This document shows, in pieces, positions 46,240 to 58,800 of a stretch of 64,000 nucleotides of DNA. Within the stretch, counting starts at the first letter, position 1. Each line of letters opens with the position of its first letter. The position numbers and the translations under genes are program-made. Under the pieces are notes generated by a model that saw only the letters and a program-made list of their open reading frames with translations, was not told the origin of the DNA and did not search any database. Where the stretch lies: positions 1 through 64,000 of the forward strand of contig CAKOHE010000013.1 of assembly GCA_934047225.1 (NCBI GenBank), read 5' to 3'. Source of the stretch: Ypsolopha sequella. Its lineage: Eukaryota; Arthropoda; Insecta; Lepidoptera; Ypsolophidae.

Positions 46240-46371
46240 GCCAGATAATCGTTTGAATTAAATAAGTTTTCAGTGTACCCACCTAAATTTAAACATTTTT
46301 TTTGGGATTTATTTAATGTTTGTTTCATCTGAATAAAGTTATTTTTATCTTATCTTATCTTATCTTAATCA
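46240..46371 (+). mobile_element. LINE 3' tail with (TTATC)n
   Basis: Ends GAATAAAGTTATTTTTATC followed by three further TTATC units, a typical 3' end of a 5'-truncated LINE. No coding part is retained. Confidence 0.6.
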
Positions 46372-46459
46372 GGCCACCAAAAACAAAAATTATATGCATG
46401 GCATCGCATAACAATTTTCATTTTTTTCAAATATTTTGTAAATTGGATTTTACATCCAG

Positions 46460-46625
46460 GTATTGTTATCGTTGACTTCATGCCAACTGTTCGATCAAAA
46501 CAATTTCACCATTAGGAGGAGTATCGTTCTTAAGACGATGACACACGCTGTGTTGTCAAACCGCCACGGAAGCAGTTGTCAAGCAGTCAACAACAATAAT
46601 ACGTGTGTTGTTTAATATATTTATT
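46460..46625. mobile_element. partial relative of the 6788-7408 MITE
   Basis: CATGCCAACTGTTCGATCAA, CAATTTCACCATTAGG and TCGTTCTTAAGACGA follow the order of the left arm at 6820-6885, and AGTCAACAACAATAATACGT matches its right arm. The middle is deleted and the outer tips are degraded. Confidence 0.7.
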
Positions 46626-46674
46626 CAAAATATTTACATTATTTACATTATTAAGTTTACCCCTTAATTTTTAG

Positions 46675-47000
46675 CGTTCCTTAGTCACAACAAGGAACCC
46701 TTATAGTTTCGCCATGTCCGTCTTTCTGTCTGTTTGTCTGTCCGCGTCTAACCTTAGAGACTATTAATAGTAGAAAGCTGTAATTTGGCATGCGTGTACA
46801 TATTTATCAAGCCGATGAAGTGGTCCAGTAAAATTTTGGAAAAGTTTTTTTTTTAGGGTATCTCCGAAACACGTAAAGTAGGGATGATTTTTTTTTCTCG
46901 TCTATGCCCTAGTGTGGGATGTCGTTGGATAGGTAATTTAAAAATATTGAGGTGTGACAAGACCATTTTTCGATCCAGGGTTCCGTTTGCGATATATTAA
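46675..47000 (+). repeat. interspersed repeat of the 'GGAACCC...GTTTCGCC' type
   Basis: AAGGAACCCTTATAGTTTCG, a pyrimidine-rich TCTGTCTGTTTGTCTGTCCG, then TGGCATGCGTGTACATATTT, closing in GATCCAGGGTTCCGTTTGCG. Seen widely in moth genomes; the class is not certain. It begins and ends with GGAACCC/GGGTTCC, suggesting inverted ends. Confidence 0.55.
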
Positions 47001-49821
47001 GCTTAAAATTGTTAATTTTTGTTAAGTGTCCCCCCCCCTGCCAGCGAAACGGTTGTATTTGGAGACGTGAAAAAAATCACGGCAGTAGTATACATAACGA
47101 AACTAAAAGGAAAACTATCACAGCTAAGTAGGCTTTATAAGGTAACGAGTGCAGATCGCGCCAAACTTTTAGTCCCCTCAAAAGGCATTGCGCGTCTATG
47201 AATTGAAATGCTCTTTTTCATGTTCTGGAGCTTGTAAAATTGGTTTTACTTTCCAGCATCACTGAGTTTGGCAATGATTTTATCTTTGGTAGGTTCGGAA
47301 AATGATCTCACTTTAAGTTACGCTGCTAGATACGTAATAACAGGAAGCTGGTTGAAATTTAATATCGCAAGAAAATGTTACATCTTCAGCTGTCTCCGCT
47401 TCATTTTGAAGACAAAACCTACTTGCATTTTGATGAAAACGGAATAATGATATGAATTAATGATTGTTCCGCCATCTCCCCTCACTGTCACCAAGAAAAT
47501 GAAAGATAAATAAAACGTAAACAGAACTCATCAAGCCAAAGATATAAAGGCATATTTCACAAAAGTCGCACTGAGTCATTGGAAGGCTGACGCCGTTTGA
47601 TAAATGACACCCGAACACACCTATTATTTTGAACGAGAGTATAATGAGCGGTTTTCCAGACTGAACTTGATCAAGCTTTCAGAAGTAAACACAGATGGCG
47701 TTACCCTGCTTTCAAGTGTCAAAAAGCAAAGATTATTTTATAATCTGTGGGAAGCAAGATAAAAATTGTCAATTCAATTGTTAAATCCAACAATGTTGTT
47801 TTCTATCTATATTAATTACGTTAATAGCTTGGTATTTCATTCAACTTTCAACATGGTCAGCCCATGCGTTGTGGCTAAATTGTAAAAATATAGGAACACA
47901 CAGTTTAACTAATTACGGAAAGAACAATGGATCTTAGCAATAATACATTTGAGGCATGGGTTGACCATAAAAAAGAAAAAAGAAAAGAAGAAGTGTCAAA
48001 ATCAAAAGAATCCAGTGTTGCCACTGGATAGACTTTTTTGACACTTTTAATACAGGCTGCGCCATCTATTGTGTCGTTCGGCACTACTTTTTCTTTTTTA
48101 ATTTGACTTTGAAAACCCCTCATTGATTAAAATTGTTTACCGCTAAGAATTTAATTTAAATGTAAATTGTAGAAATTTTGCTCTTACGCGTCTGAAAATG
48201 ATCGTGTTGTCTACATTTCCTGTCGTAAACAATGTGCGTTTTGGACACGGACGTTAAAATATCCCGGACAGAGTTTCGCTAACAAACAACTGAAGCACCT
48301 GTAGTAATCCGACCTGCTTGTACGCACGAGCCCGTTAACGCACACATTCTCATCATAGTAAGCCAATTTCCATAGTAAGTCCGCACTCAAACACTTTCAA
48401 ACCGCCGCCATTGCTATGCTTCAGTAGTTACTTAGCTGCGACTCCTTCCACCTTTTTTTTACGTTCGCGGTTTTGGATTAATTTTTTCACATAGAGTGCT
48501 AACTGCTACGCCAGCATAAAAGTTTTATTGCTCTTTTATACCTGTTGCGACTTACTTCTTGTTCGGTATACCGATCTAAGGTTCATATAAAGAGGTTATT
48601 ATTGTGATTTTGTTAATATAAAATACTAAGAAAACCCCGGAAACCCCTGAAACACCCGGCGCAATATCAGTCACTCCCGCAGTTTTAGTCTTCCCGTCGA
48701 CGCCATGTTGAATTTCCCGCCATATTGAATCCGCCATCTTGAATTTCGGTTTTCCCGCACTCGAAGATTTGAGATTAACGCTAAAATTTTCTACGCAAAT
48801 CTTGAAGTTTAAAATGTCTTGCTTGGTAGAGCTAGAGCTCCCTCCAATAACACTGACAGAATAGATTTCAAGTCCGTCAATAAAGATGTAAAAGTAATCT
48901 GTTTTGAAGAAGTATTTCATATAAGATTTTCCTTACATTTTCCCGGATCAAATCAGGTGTAATTCATCAGTCCCTCAGCTCTTTCAAATTGCGTGAGCTA
49001 AACTTAAAAACACGAAATTCAAAAAAAAAAATTACCTGTAGCAAAAGGTTTCATATACTATTTGTCATAATTAAAAAAGTTAAGCATTTCATTCACAGTC
49101 GTATTTATTTTAAGGGAATTCTTAATAATAGAATGTGGCAACACTGCGCAAGATGCAAGGGGCCGGATCGTAGTGACGTAATCTTGACGATTATTAAAAT
49201 CATATATCTTGAGCCGGAGCGGACGGGGGGGGGGGGGATGGGATGGAATGCACCCTGATTTCTTCAGGAGGCTCGAAGGGTGCATTCCGTTACTTCAACG
49301 TTTGTTGCTGAATACTATCATATATTACCGCCAGAAATAGTGTGTATTTGAAACGTTTTATTTTTGAATCGATGTTTATTTTACTCTACTTCTTACAGCT
49401 TCGCCCGTGAGTCACTGGGTCATCAGATCAGAATAAACTACCAGGGTGGGTCAATAAGTCCGTGACTTTTTATTGGCTGTCAAACGTTATTGTGCAGCAA
49501 CCTTACAATTAACGTTATCTTGCAATAGAAAAGCAAGGTTCACTTCATCACTATTCTCAACAGTATGGAATAATTATAAAGATGGAGTTGTGTGAAGCTT
49601 AATTATAGTTGCAGCTTTGTGTTTATTAGGTCATATTTATTTAATTATGTATTGGGTTTTAAATCCAATCATACAATATTTACATACTCATTCCTCAATA
49701 TTTTTATTGCAAGCATATTGTACATACCTATCTAATGTTCATTTGTATATTTTATTTTTTGTCTATAAGAATAAATATTGTGTTGTGAACGTCAAATTAC
49801 TTATGTGGATTAGTTGACAGT
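47001..49821. other. intergenic DNA, no gene recognised
   Basis: Contains CCGCCAT(C/A)TTGAAT repeats at 48700-48750, a 14-base G run at 49226-49240, and CAGGGTGGGTCAATAAGTCC at 49442, which looks like a mariner-type inverted end without a visible partner. Open frames are short and lack domains. Confidence 0.5.
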
Positions 49822-49822
49822 C

Positions 49823-49893
49823 TTAGGAGGATATGTCACGGTTGCAACGTTCATCGGTACTTAGGAGGATATGTCACGGTTGCAACGTTCATC
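49823..49893. repeat. 38-bp direct duplication at the left edge of the satellite
   Basis: TTAGGAGGATATGTCACGGT plus TGCAACGTTCATC occurs at 49823 and again at 49861. The second copy runs directly into the first 33-bp unit. Confidence 0.93.
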
Positions 49894-52800
49894 ATCCCTT
49901 TGCATAAGAGCAATAACGTGCCCCTTATCCCTTTGCATAAGAGCAATAACGCGCCCTTCATCCCTTTGCATAAGAGCAATAACGTGCCCCTTATCCCTTT
50001 GCATAAGAGCAATAACGCGCCCTTCATCCCTTTGCATAAGAGCAATAACGTGCCCCTCATCCCTTTTCATAAGAGCAATAACGCGCCCTTCATCCCTTTG
50101 CATATGAGCAATAACGTGCCCCTTATCCCTTCGCATAAGGGTAAGAATGCGCCCCTTATCCCTTCGCATAAGAGCAATAATGTGCCCCTTATCCCTTCGC
50201 ATAAGAGCAAGAACGTGCCCCTTATCCCTTCGCATAAGAGCAATAACGTGCCCCTCATCCCTTTGCATAAGAGCAATAACGCGCCCTTCATCCCTTTGCA
50301 TAAGAGCAATAACGTGCCCCTTATCCCTTTGCATAAGAGCAATAACGCGCCCTTCATCCCTTTGCATAAGAGCAATAACGTGCCCCTCATCCCTTTTCAT
50401 AAGAGAAATAACGCGCCCTTCATCCCTTTGCATATGAGCAATAACGTGCCCCTTATCCCTTCGCATAAGGGTAAGAATGCGCCCCTTATCCCTTCGCATA
50501 AGAGCAATAATGTGCCCCTTATCCCTTCGCATAAGAGCAAGAACGTGCCCCTTATCCCTTCGCATAAGAGCAATAACGTGCCCCTCATCCCTTTGCATAA
50601 GAGCAATAACGTGCCCCTTATCCCTTTGCATAAGAGCAATAACGTGCCCCTTATCCCTTCGCATAAGAGCAAGAACGTGCCCCTCATCCCTTTGCATAAG
50701 AGCAATAACGCGCCCTTCATCCCTTTGCATAAGAGCAATAACGCGCCCCTCATCCCTTTGCATAAGAGCAATAACGCGCCCCTTATCCCTTTGCATAAGA
50801 GCAAGAACGTGCCCCTTATCCCTTCGAATAAGAGCAATAACGTTCCCCTCATCCCTTTGCATAAGAGCAATAACGTGCCTATTATCCCTTTGCATAAGAG
50901 CAATAACGTGCCCCTTATCCCTTCGCATAAGAGCAATAACGCGCCCTTCATCCCTTTGCATAAGAGCAATAACGTGCCCCTTATCCCTTTGCATAAGAGC
51001 AATAACGTGCCCCTTATCCCTTCGCATAAGAGCAATAACGCGCCCTTCATCCCTTTGCATAAGAGCAATAACGTGCCCCTTATCCCTTTGCATAAGAGCA
51101 ATAAAGCGCCCCTTATCCCATTGCATAAGAGCAATAACGTGCCCCTCATCCCTTTGCATAAGAGCAATAACGCGCCCCTTATCCCTTCGCATAAGAGAAA
51201 GAACGTGCCCCTCATCCCTTTGCATAAGAGTAAAAACGCGCCTCTTATCACTTCGCATAAGGGCAAGAACGTGCCCCTTATCCCTTCGCATAAGAGCAAT
51301 AACGCGCCCCTTATCCCTTCGCATAAGAGCAAGAACGTGCCCCTTATCCCTTCGCATAAGAGCAAGAACGTGCCCCTCATCCCTTTGCAAAAGAGCAATA
51401 ACGCGCCCCTTATCCCTTCGCATAAGAGCAATAACGCGCCCTTCATCCCTTTGCATAAGAGCAATAACGTGCCCCTTATCCCTTTGCATAAGAGCAATAA
51501 CGCGCCCTTCATCCCTTTGCATAAGAGCAATAACGTGCCCCTCATCCCTTTTCATAAGAGCAATAACGCGCCCTTCATCCCTTTGCATAAGAGCAATAAC
51601 GTGCCCCTTATCCCTTCGCATAAGAGCAAGAACGTGCCCCTCATCCCTTTGCAAAAGAGCAATAACGCGCCCCTTATCCCTTCGCATAAGAGCAATAACG
51701 CGCCCTTCATCCCTTTGCATAAGAGCAATAACGTGCCCCTTATCCCTTTGCATAAGAGCAATAACGCGCCCTTCATCCCTTTGCATAAGAGCAATAACGT
51801 GCCCCTCATCCCTTTTCATAAGAGCAATAACGCGCCCTTCATCCCTTTGCATAAGAGCAATAACGTGCCCCTTATCCCTTTGCATAAGAGCAATAACGCG
51901 CCCCTTATCCCATTGCATAAGAGCAATAACGTGCCCCTCATCCCTTTGCATAAGAGCAATAACGTGCCCCTTATCCCTTTGCATAAGAGCAATAACGTGC
52001 CCCTTATCCCTTCGCATAAGAGCAAGAACGTGCCCCTCATCCCTTTGCATAAGAGCAATAACGCGCCCTTCATCCCTTTGCATAAGAGCAATAACGCGCC
52101 CCTCATCCCTTTGCATAAGAGCAATAACGCGCCCCTTATCCCTTTGCATAAGAGCAAGAACGTGCCCCTTATCCCTTCGAATAAGAGCAATAACGTTCCC
52201 CTCATCCCTTTGCATAAGAGCAATAACGTGCCTATTATCCCTTTGCATAAGAGCAATAACGTGCCCCTTATCCCTTCGCATAAGAGCAATAACGCGCCCT
52301 TCATCCCTTTGCATAAGAGCAATAACGTGCCCCTTATCCCTTTGCATAAGAGCAATAACGTGCCCCTTATCCCTTCGCATAAGAGCAATAACGCGCCCTT
52401 CATCCCTTTGCATAAGAGCAATAACGTGCCCCTTATCCCTTTGCATAAGAGCAATAAAGCGCCCCTTATCCCATTGCATAAGAGCAATAACGTGCCCCTC
52501 ATCCCTTTGCATAAGAGCAATAACGCGCCCCTTATCCCTTCGCATAAGAGAAAGAACGTGCCCCTCATCCCTTTGCATAAGAGTAAAAACGCGCCTCTTA
52601 TCACTTCGCATAAGGGCAAGAACGTGCCCCTTATCCCTTCGCATAAGAGCAATAACGCGCCCCTTATCCCTTCGCATAAGAGCAAGAACGTGCCCCTTAT
52701 CCCTTCGCATAAGAGCAAGAACGTGCCCCTCATCCCTTTGCAAAAGAGCAATAACGCGCCCCTTATCCCTTCGCATAAGAGCAATAACGAGCCCTTCATC

Positions 52801-55800
52801 CCTTTGCATAAGAGCAATAACGTGCCCCTTATCCCTTTGCATAAGAGCAATAACGCGCCCTTCATCCCTTTGCATAAGAGCAATAACGTGCCCCTCATCC
52901 CTTTTCATAAGAGCAATAACGCGCCCTTCATCCCTTTGCATAAGAGCAATAACGTGCCCCTTATCCCTTTGCATAAGAGCAATAACGCGCCCCTTATCCC
53001 ATTGCATAAGAGCAATAACGTGCCCCTCATCCCTTTGCATAAGAGCAATAACGCGCCCCTTATCCCTTCGCATAAGAGCAATAACGTGCCCCTCATCCCT
53101 TTGCATAAGAGCAATAACGCGCCCTTCATCCCTTTGCATAAGAGCAATACGGTGCCCCTTATCCCTTTGCATAAGAGCAGTAACGCGCCCCTTATCCCAT
53201 TGCATAAGAGCAATAACGTGCCCCTCATCCCTTTGCATAAGAGCAATAACGCGCCCTTCATCCCTTTGCATAAGAGCAATAACGTGCCCCTCATCCCTTT
53301 TCATAAGAGCAATAACGCGCCCTTCATCCCTTTGCATAAGAGCAATAACGCGCCCCTTATCCCATTGCATAAGAGCAATAACGTGCCCCTCATCCCTTTT
53401 CATAAGAGCAATAACGCGCCCTTCATCCCTTTGCATAAGAGCAATAACGTGCCCCTCATCCCTTTTCATAAGAGCAATAACGCGCCCTTCATCCCTTTGC
53501 ATAAGAGCAATAACGCGCCCCTTATCCCATTGCATAAGAGCAATAACGTGCCCTTCATCCCTTTGCATAAGAGCAATAACGCGCCCCTTATCCCTTCGCA
53601 TAAGAGCAAAAACGTGCCCCTCATCCCTTTGCATAAGAGCAATAACGCGCCCTTCATCCCTTTGCATAAGAGCAATAACGTGCCCCTTATCCCTTTGCAT
53701 AAGAGCAATAACGCGCCCCTTATCCCATTGCATAAGAGCAATAACGTGCCCTTCATCCCTTTGCATAAGAGCAATAACGCGCCCTTCATCCCTTTGCATA
53801 AGAGCAATAACGTGCCCCTCATCCCTTTTCCTAAGAGCAATAACGCGCCCTTCATCCCTTTGCATAAGAGCAATAACGCGCCCTTCATCCCTTTGCATAA
53901 GAGCAAGAACGCGCCCCTTATCCCTTCGCATAAGAGTCAGAACGCGCCTCTTATCCCTTCGCATAAGGGCAATAACGTGCCCCTTATCCCTTCGCATAAG
54001 GGCAATAACGTGCCCCTTATGCCTTCGCATAAGAGTAAGAACGCGCCCCTTATCCCTTCGCATAAGAGCAAGAACGTGCCCCTTATCCCTTCGCATAAGG
54101 GCAATAACGTGCCCCTTATCCCTTCGCATAAGAGTAAGAACGCGCCCCTTTTCCCTTCGCATAAGAGCAAGAACGTGCCTCTTATCCCTTCGCATAAGGG
54201 CAATAACGTGCCCCTTATCCCTTCGCATAAGAGTAAGAACGCGCCTCTTATCCCTTCGCATAAGGGCAATAACGCGCCCCTTATCCCTTCGCATAAGAGT
54301 AAGAACGCGCCCCTTATCCCTTCGCATAAGGGCAATAACGTGCCCCGTATCCCTTCGCATAAGGGCAAAAACGTGCCCCTTATCCCTTCGCATAAGAGTA
54401 AGAACGTGCCCCTTATCCCTTCGCATAAGAGTAAGAACGCGCCCCTTATCCCTTCGCATAAGAGCAATAACGTGCCCCTTATCCCTTCGCATAAGAGCAA
54501 TAACGTGCCCCTTATCCCTTCGCATAAGAGCAATAACGTGCCCCTTATCCCTTCGCATAAGAGTAAGAACGCGCCCCTTATCCCTTCGCATAAGAGCAAT
54601 AACGTGCCCCTTATCCCTTCGCATAAGAGCAATAACGCGCCCCTTATCCCTTCGCATCAGAGCAAGAACGTGCCTCTTATCCCTTCACATAAGGGCAATA
54701 ACGTGCCCCTTATTCCTTCGCATAAGAGTAAGAACGTGCCCCTTATCCCTTCGCATAAGAGTAAGAACGTGCCCCTTATTCCTTCGCATAAGGGCAATAA
54801 GGTGCCCCTTATCCCTTCGCATAAGAGCAATAACGTGCCCCTTATCCCTTCGCATAAGTGCAATAACGTGCCCCTTATCCCTTCGCATAAGAGTAAGAAC
54901 GCGCCCCTTATCCCTTCGCATAAGAGCAATAACGTGCCCCTTATCCCTTCGCATAAGAGCAATAACGCGCCCCTTATCCCTTCGCATAAGAGCAAAAACG
55001 TTTCCCTTATCTCTTCGCATAAGAGCAATAACGCGCCCCTTATCCCTTCGCATAAGAGCAAGAACGTGCCTCTTATCCCTTCGCATAAGGGCAATAACGT
55101 GCCCCTTATCCCTTCGCATAAGAGTAAGAACGTGCCCCTTATCCCTTCGCATAAGAGTAACAACGTGCCCCTTATCCCTTCGCATAAGGGCAATAACGTG
55201 CCCCTTATCTTTCCGCATAAGAGCAATAACGCGCCCCTTATCCCTTCGCATAAGAGCAAGAACGCGCCCCTTATCCCTTCGCATAAGAGTAAGAACGCGC
55301 CCCTTATCCCTTCGCATAAGGGCAATAACGTGCCCCTTATCCCTTCGCATAAGGGCAATAACGTGCCCCTTATCCCTTCGCATAAGAGCAATAACGTGCC
55401 CCTTATCCCTTCGCATAAGAGCAAGAACGTGCCCCTTATCCCTTCGCATAAGAGCAATAACGCGCCCCTCATCCCTTCGCATAAGAGCAAGAACGTGCCT
55501 CTTATCCCTTCGCATAAGGGCAATAACGTGCCCCTTATCCCTTCGCATAAGAGCAATAACGCGCCCCTTATCCCTTCGCATAAGAGCAAGAACGTGCCCC
55601 TTATCCCTTCGCATAAGAGCAATAACGCGCCCCTCATCCCTTCGCATAAGAGCAAGAACGTGCCTCTTATCCCTTCGCATAAGGGCAATAACGTGCCCCT
55701 TATCCTTTCGCATAAGAGTAAGAACGTGCCCCTTGTCCCTTCGCATAAGAGTAAGAACGTGCCCCTTATCCCTTCGCATAAGGGCAATAACGTGCCCCTT

Positions 55801-58800
55801 ATCCCTTCGCATAAGAGCAATAACGCGCCCCTTATCCCTTCACATAAGAGCAAGAACGCGCCCCTTATCCCTTCGCATAAGAGCAATAACGTGCCCCTTA
55901 TCCCTTCGCATAAGAGCAATAACGCGCCCCTTATCCCTTCGCATAAGAGCAAGAACGTGCCCCTTATCCCTTCGCATAAGAGCAATAACGCGCCCCTCAT
56001 CCCTTCGCATAAGAGCAAGAACGTGCCTCTTATCCCTTCGCATAAGGGCAATAACGTGCCCCTTATCCTTTCGCATAAGAGTAAGAACGTGCCCCTTGTC
56101 CCTTCGCATAAGAGTAAGAACGTGCCCCTTATCCCTTCGCATAAGGGCAATAACGTGCCCCTTATCCCTTCGCATAAGAGCAATAACGCGCCCCTTATCC
56201 CTTCACATAAGAGCAAGAACGCGCCCCTTATCCCTTCGCATAAGAGTAAGAACGCGCCCCTTATCCCTTCGCATAAGGGCAATAACGTGCCCCTTATCCC
56301 TTCGCATAAGGGCAATAACGTGCCCCTTATACCTTCGCATAAGGGCAATAACGTGCCCCTTATCCCTTCGCATAAGAGTAAGAACGCGCCCTTTATCCCT
56401 TCGCATAAGAGCAATAACGTGCCCCTTATCCCTTCGCATAAGAGTAAGAACGCGCCCCTTATCCCTTCGCATAAGAGCAATAACGTGCCCCTTATCCCTT
56501 CGCATAAGAGTAAGAACGCGCCCCTTATCCCTTCGCATAAGAGCAATAACGTTCCCCTTATCCCTTCGCATAAGAGTAAGAACGCGCCCTTATCCCTTCG
56601 CATAAGGGCAATAACGTGCCCCTTATCCCTTCGCATAAGGGCAATAACGTGCCCCTTATCCCTTCGCATAAGAGTAAGAACGCGCCCCTTATCCCTTCGC
56701 ATAAGAGCAATAACGTGCCCCTTATCCCTTCGCATAAGAGCAATAACGTGCCCCTTATCCCTTCGCATAAGAGCAATAACGTGCCCCTCATCCCTTTGCA
56801 TAAGAGCAATAACGTGCTCCTTATCCCTTTGCATAAGAGCAATAACGCGCCCTTCATCCCTTTGCATAAGAGCAATAACGTGCCCCTCATCCCTTTTCAT
56901 AAGAGCAATAACGCGCCCTTCATCCCTTTGCATAAGAGCAATAACGTGCCCCTCATCCCTTTTCATAAGAGCAATAACGTGCCCCTCATCCCTTTTCATA
57001 AGAGCAATAACGCGCTCTTCATCCCTTTGCATAAGAGCAATAACGTGCCCCTTATCCCTTTGCATAAGAGCAATAACCCCCCCCTTATCCCATTGCATAA
57101 GAGCAATAACGTGCCCCTCATCCCTTTGCATAAGAGCAATAACGTGCCCCTTATCCCTTTGCATAAGAGCAATAACGCGCCCTTCATCCCTTTGCATAAG
57201 AGCAATAACGTGCCCCTTATCCCTTTGCATAAGAGCAATAACGCACCCTTCATCCCTTTGCATAAGAGCAATAACGTGCCCCTCATCCCTTTTCATAAGA
57301 GCAATAACGCGCCCTTCATCCCTTTGCATAAGAGCAATAACGTGCCCCTTATCCCTTTGCATGAGAGCAATAACGCGCCCCTTATCCCATTGCATAAGAG
57401 CAATAACGTGCCCCTCATCCCTTTGCATAAGAGCAATAACGCGCCCCTTATCCCTTCGCATAAGAGCAATAACGTGCCCCTCATCCCTTTTCATAAGAGC
57501 AATAACGCGCCCTTCATCCCTTTGCATAAGAGCAATAACGTGCCCCTTATCCCTTTGCATAAGAGCAATAACGCGCCCCTTATCCCATTGCATAAGAGCA
57601 ATAACGTGCCCCTCATCCCTTTGCATAAGAGCAATAACGCGCCCTTCATCCCTTTGCATAAGAGCAATAACGTGCCCCTCATCCCTTTTCATAAGAGCAA
57701 TAACGCGCCCTCCATCCCTTTGCATAAGAGCAATAACGTGCCCCTTATCCCTTTGCATAAGAGCAATAACGCGCCCCTTATCCCATTGCATAAGAGCAAT
57801 AACGTGCCCCTCATCCCTTTGCATAAGAGCAATAACGTGCCCCTTATCCCTTCGCATAAGAGCAAGAACGTGCCCCTCATCCCTTTGCATAAGAGCAATA
57901 ACGCGCCCCTTATCCCTTCGCATAAGAGCAAGAACGTGCCCCTCATCCCTTTGCATAAGAGCAAGAACGTGCTCCTTATCCTTTCGCATAAGTGTAAGAA
58001 CGCGCCTCTTATGCCTTCGCATAAGAGCAAGAACGTGCCCCTTATCCCTTCACATAAGAGCAAGAACGTGCCCCTTATCCCTTCGCATAAAGGCAAGAAT
58101 GTGCCCTTTATCCCTTCGCATAAGGGCAAGAACGCGCCCCTTATCCCTTCGCATAAGAGTAAGAACGCGCCTCTTATCCCTTCGCATAAGGGCAATAACG
58201 CGACCCTTATCCCTTCGCATAAGAGCAAGAACGCGCCCCTTATCCCTTAGCATATGAGCAATAACGTGCCCCTTATCCCTTCGCATAAGGGCAAGAACGC
58301 GCCCCTTATCCCTTCGCATAAGAGCAATAATGTGCCCCTTATCCCTTCGCATAAGAGCAAGAACGTGCCCCTTATCCCTTCGCATAAGAGCAATAACGTG
58401 CCCCTCATCCCTTTGCATAAGAGCAATAACGTGCCCCTTATCCCTTTGCATAAGAGCAATAACGTGCCCCTTATCCCTTCGCATAAGAGCAAGAACGTGC
58501 CCCTCATCCCTTTGCATAAGAGCAATAACGCGCCCTTCATCCCTTTGCATAAGAGCAATAACGCGCCCCTCATCCCTTTGCATAAGAGCAATAACGCGCC
58601 CCTTATCCCTTTGCATAAAAGCAAGAACGTGCCCCTTATCCCTTCGCATAAGAGCAATAACGTGCCCCTCATCCCTTTGCATAAGAGCAATAACATGCCC
58701 CTTATCCCTTTGCATAAGAGCAATAACGTGCCCCTTATCCCTTCGCATAAGAGCAATAACGCGCCCTTCATCCCTTTGCATAAGAGCAATAACGTGCCCC

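Noticed and set aside
49442..49470. Mariner terminal repeat
   Set aside because: CAGGGTGGGTCAATAAGTCC resembles a mariner end but no inverted partner or transposase was found within reach.
49861..58257. Reading frames of 1,598 and 2,785 codons as giant repetitive proteins
   Set aside because: The 33-bp unit has no stop in two frames on each strand, so any such array is open. The frames occur on both strands and change identity at a 1-bp deletion; there is no promoter, splice or signal-peptide evidence.
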